This document shows, piece after piece, positions 6,467 to 7,477 of a stretch of DNA of 7,477 nt (position 1 is its first letter; the number at the start of each line of letters is the position of its first letter). The stretch lies in the NCBI GenBank assembly GCA_013153915.1, contig JAADDL010000155.1:1-7477 (forward strand). The letters are read 5' to 3'. This DNA is from Campylobacterota bacterium (lineage in GTDB: Bacteria > Campylobacterota > Campylobacteria > Campylobacterales > JALSKU01). The notes under the pieces were generated by a model. It was not told where the DNA came from and did no database searches. It saw only the letters and a program-made list of their open reading frames with translations. The position numbers were made by a program, and so were the translations under genes.

Positions 6467-7477
6467 TAAAGAGTCTAAAAGGCGTTTTTATAATCCTAAA
6501 GATGATATTAAACGGCGATTTTATCACATTTTGAGCAAAATCGGTTTTTATAATGGGGTTGTCAAAAGTTCCGTATATCTTGGCTTTTGATGTGAATTTT
6601 CCGTTTTGACCGAGTAGAATGTAGCCTAGAAACGGTATGGCGTTTATGGTTTTTCCAAGCTGTTTTAGTATGGTAACTTTGAAGGTTATATTTAGTTTTT
6701 TGCTTTTCAAATCTATATATCCGTTGCCTTCAAGCGTAGAAAAACTGTTTTTAAGGACGATATTTTTTAGAGTCAAGATATCGTTTGTGTAGTAAAAATC
6801 AAACTTGCCTATGTCAATATTGAAATCCTTGCCGTTTTTGTCTACACTTTTTATGACGCTGTTTATGATATCGCATTTTCCTTTGAAGACATCGTCCTTG
6901 CCTTTTATAGAGAGTTTAAACGAACCTCCATGAAAAAGGGTGTGATTTATCAATCCGTTTAGATATCTATATGTTATGAAGTTGGTCGATATATCTATGC
7001 CGTTAGAGTCTTTTGAGTAGAATATATGGTTATCTTTGTAGATGCTTGAAAATATCTTTTTATCCTCGTTGGCAAAAAAGGTAAACTCTTCGGTCGGTAT
7101 GGTTAATCCGCCTCTTAGATATACGGTTGCGTTAAAAGCCTCTAAGCGCAAAGGTTTTGTTATATTGCTTTCTTTTTTGGCGTCAATGCCTCTTAAATCA
7201 AAAGAGATATCTTTTGTTAATATATCTATTTTGTCACTAGCGTTTAACTCAATATTGCCGTTTATCTTTCCCGTTAAACCTTTATCGTTTATGATAGCGT
7301 TTATATGGAAATGTTTAACGGTTTTATTGTTTTCAAGAAGGATATTTTGCTTTTTTAGAGTCGTTTGGCAAGATAGTTTGTATGATTTGAAATCTTTTGT
7401 TTTTATATCGATATCTCCGTTGTCTATGTCGTATTTTTTCAATATAAAAGAGTAGGGTTTGAATTTGCCTATATCTT
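6450..7477 (-). CDS. AsmA/YhdP-like protein, C-terminal part (runs off the right edge)
   Basis: The reading frame is open to position 7477, so the visible 342 codons are only the C-terminal part. The first in-frame start-like codon (TTG at 7442-7440) has conserved-looking coding sequence before it (IGKFKPYSFILKKYDI) and is not the true start. The protein is beta-rich and repetitive: strands such as IDIKTKDFKSYKLSC, LTGKINGNIELNASDKIDI and GNGYIDLKSKKLNITFKV alternate polar and hydrophobic residues, as in AsmA-like/DUF3971 proteins. The end (GKFTSKAKIYGTFDNPIIKT, then SPFNIIFRIIKTPFRLF) matches the AsmA-like C-terminus. YhdP, TamB and YdbH of this superfamily form hydrophobic grooves bridging the envelope and support phospholipid transport to the outer membrane. 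The role here is inferred from the family only. The N-terminal membrane anchor would lie outside the window. Confidence 0.8.
   Translation of the reverse strand, partial: DIGKFKPYSFILKKYDIDNGDIDIKTKDFKSYKLSCQTTLKKQNILLENNKTVKHFHINAIINDKGLTGKINGNIELNASDKIDILTKDISFDLRGIDAKKESNITKPLRLEAFNATVYLRGGLTIPTEEFTFFANEDKKIFSSIYKDNHIFYSKDSNGIDISTNFITYRYLNGLINHTLFHGGSFKLSIKGKDDVFKGKCDIINSVIKSVDKNGKDFNIDIGKFDFYYTNDILTLKNIVLKNSFSTLEGNGYIDLKSKKLNITFKVTILKQLGKTINAIPFLGYILLGQNGKFTSKAKIYGTFDNPIIKTDFAQNVIKSPFNIIFRIIKTPFRLFINPSK

Noticed and set aside
6516..6549. Possible plus-strand terminator: CGATTTT / AAAATCG arms followed by GTTTTT, about 50 bases after the permease stop
   Set aside because: The stem has only two G-C pairs and a 14-base loop, so it should be weak, and it lies inside the AsmA-like coding sequence. 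Not strong enough to list as a feature.
7440..7442. TTG as the start of the AsmA-like gene
   Set aside because: The frame stays open and family-like up to the window edge, so this is an internal codon of a longer protein.
7042..7455. Plus-strand 137-codon open frame opposite the AsmA-like gene
   Set aside because: It mirrors the real minus-strand frame, which has clear AsmA-like strand patterns; its own product looks like antisense translation of AT-rich coding DNA.

Overview
The window is AT-rich bacterial chromosome and reads as an ordinary core region of a Campylobacterota (epsilonproteobacterial) genome. The best evidence is the gene set. lolA is divergent from secA, and secA is followed directly by a LolC/LolE-type permease, an arrangement I recall from Campylobacter and Helicobacter. 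The DadA protein also resembles the Helicobacter enzyme, including its C-terminal LLFSGFY tail. I cannot name the genus. No mobile element, CRISPR array, rRNA, tRNA or phage gene is visible.

Layout from left to right. The first 226 bases are the 5' part of uppP (undecaprenyl-diphosphate phosphatase) on the minus strand, cut by the window edge. An 87-bp divergent control region carries an 11-bp direct repeat and a palindrome. It separates uppP from a small secreted or membrane-anchored FliL-like protein (314-700, plus). That gene converges on dadA with a single base between the two stop codons. A terminator hairpin, polar for dadA, sits across both gene ends. dadA and the upstream lolA form a tightly coupled minus-strand pair.

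A 163-bp AT-rich divergent region follows, with an extended -10 for secA and a CRP-type palindrome on the lolA side. secA (880 codons) is complete and appears co-transcribed with a LolC/LolE-family permease. The permease's conserved N-terminus starts upstream of its first ordinary start codon. The window ends in the 3' part of a minus-strand AsmA/YhdP-like gene, which overlaps the permease gene tail to tail by 17 bp and runs off the right edge.

Functionally the window is about the cell envelope. SecA drives proteins across the inner membrane. The LolC/E permease and LolA release lipoproteins and ferry them towards the outer membrane. UppP recycles the undecaprenyl carrier for peptidoglycan and surface glycans. 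AsmA/YhdP-like proteins are linked to lipid supply to the outer membrane. DadA feeds electrons from D-amino acids into the respiratory chain.

I found no convincing new multi-gene system. The points most worth a second look are the permease start (ATC where ATG is expected), the stand-alone FliL-like protein, and the two divergent control regions.
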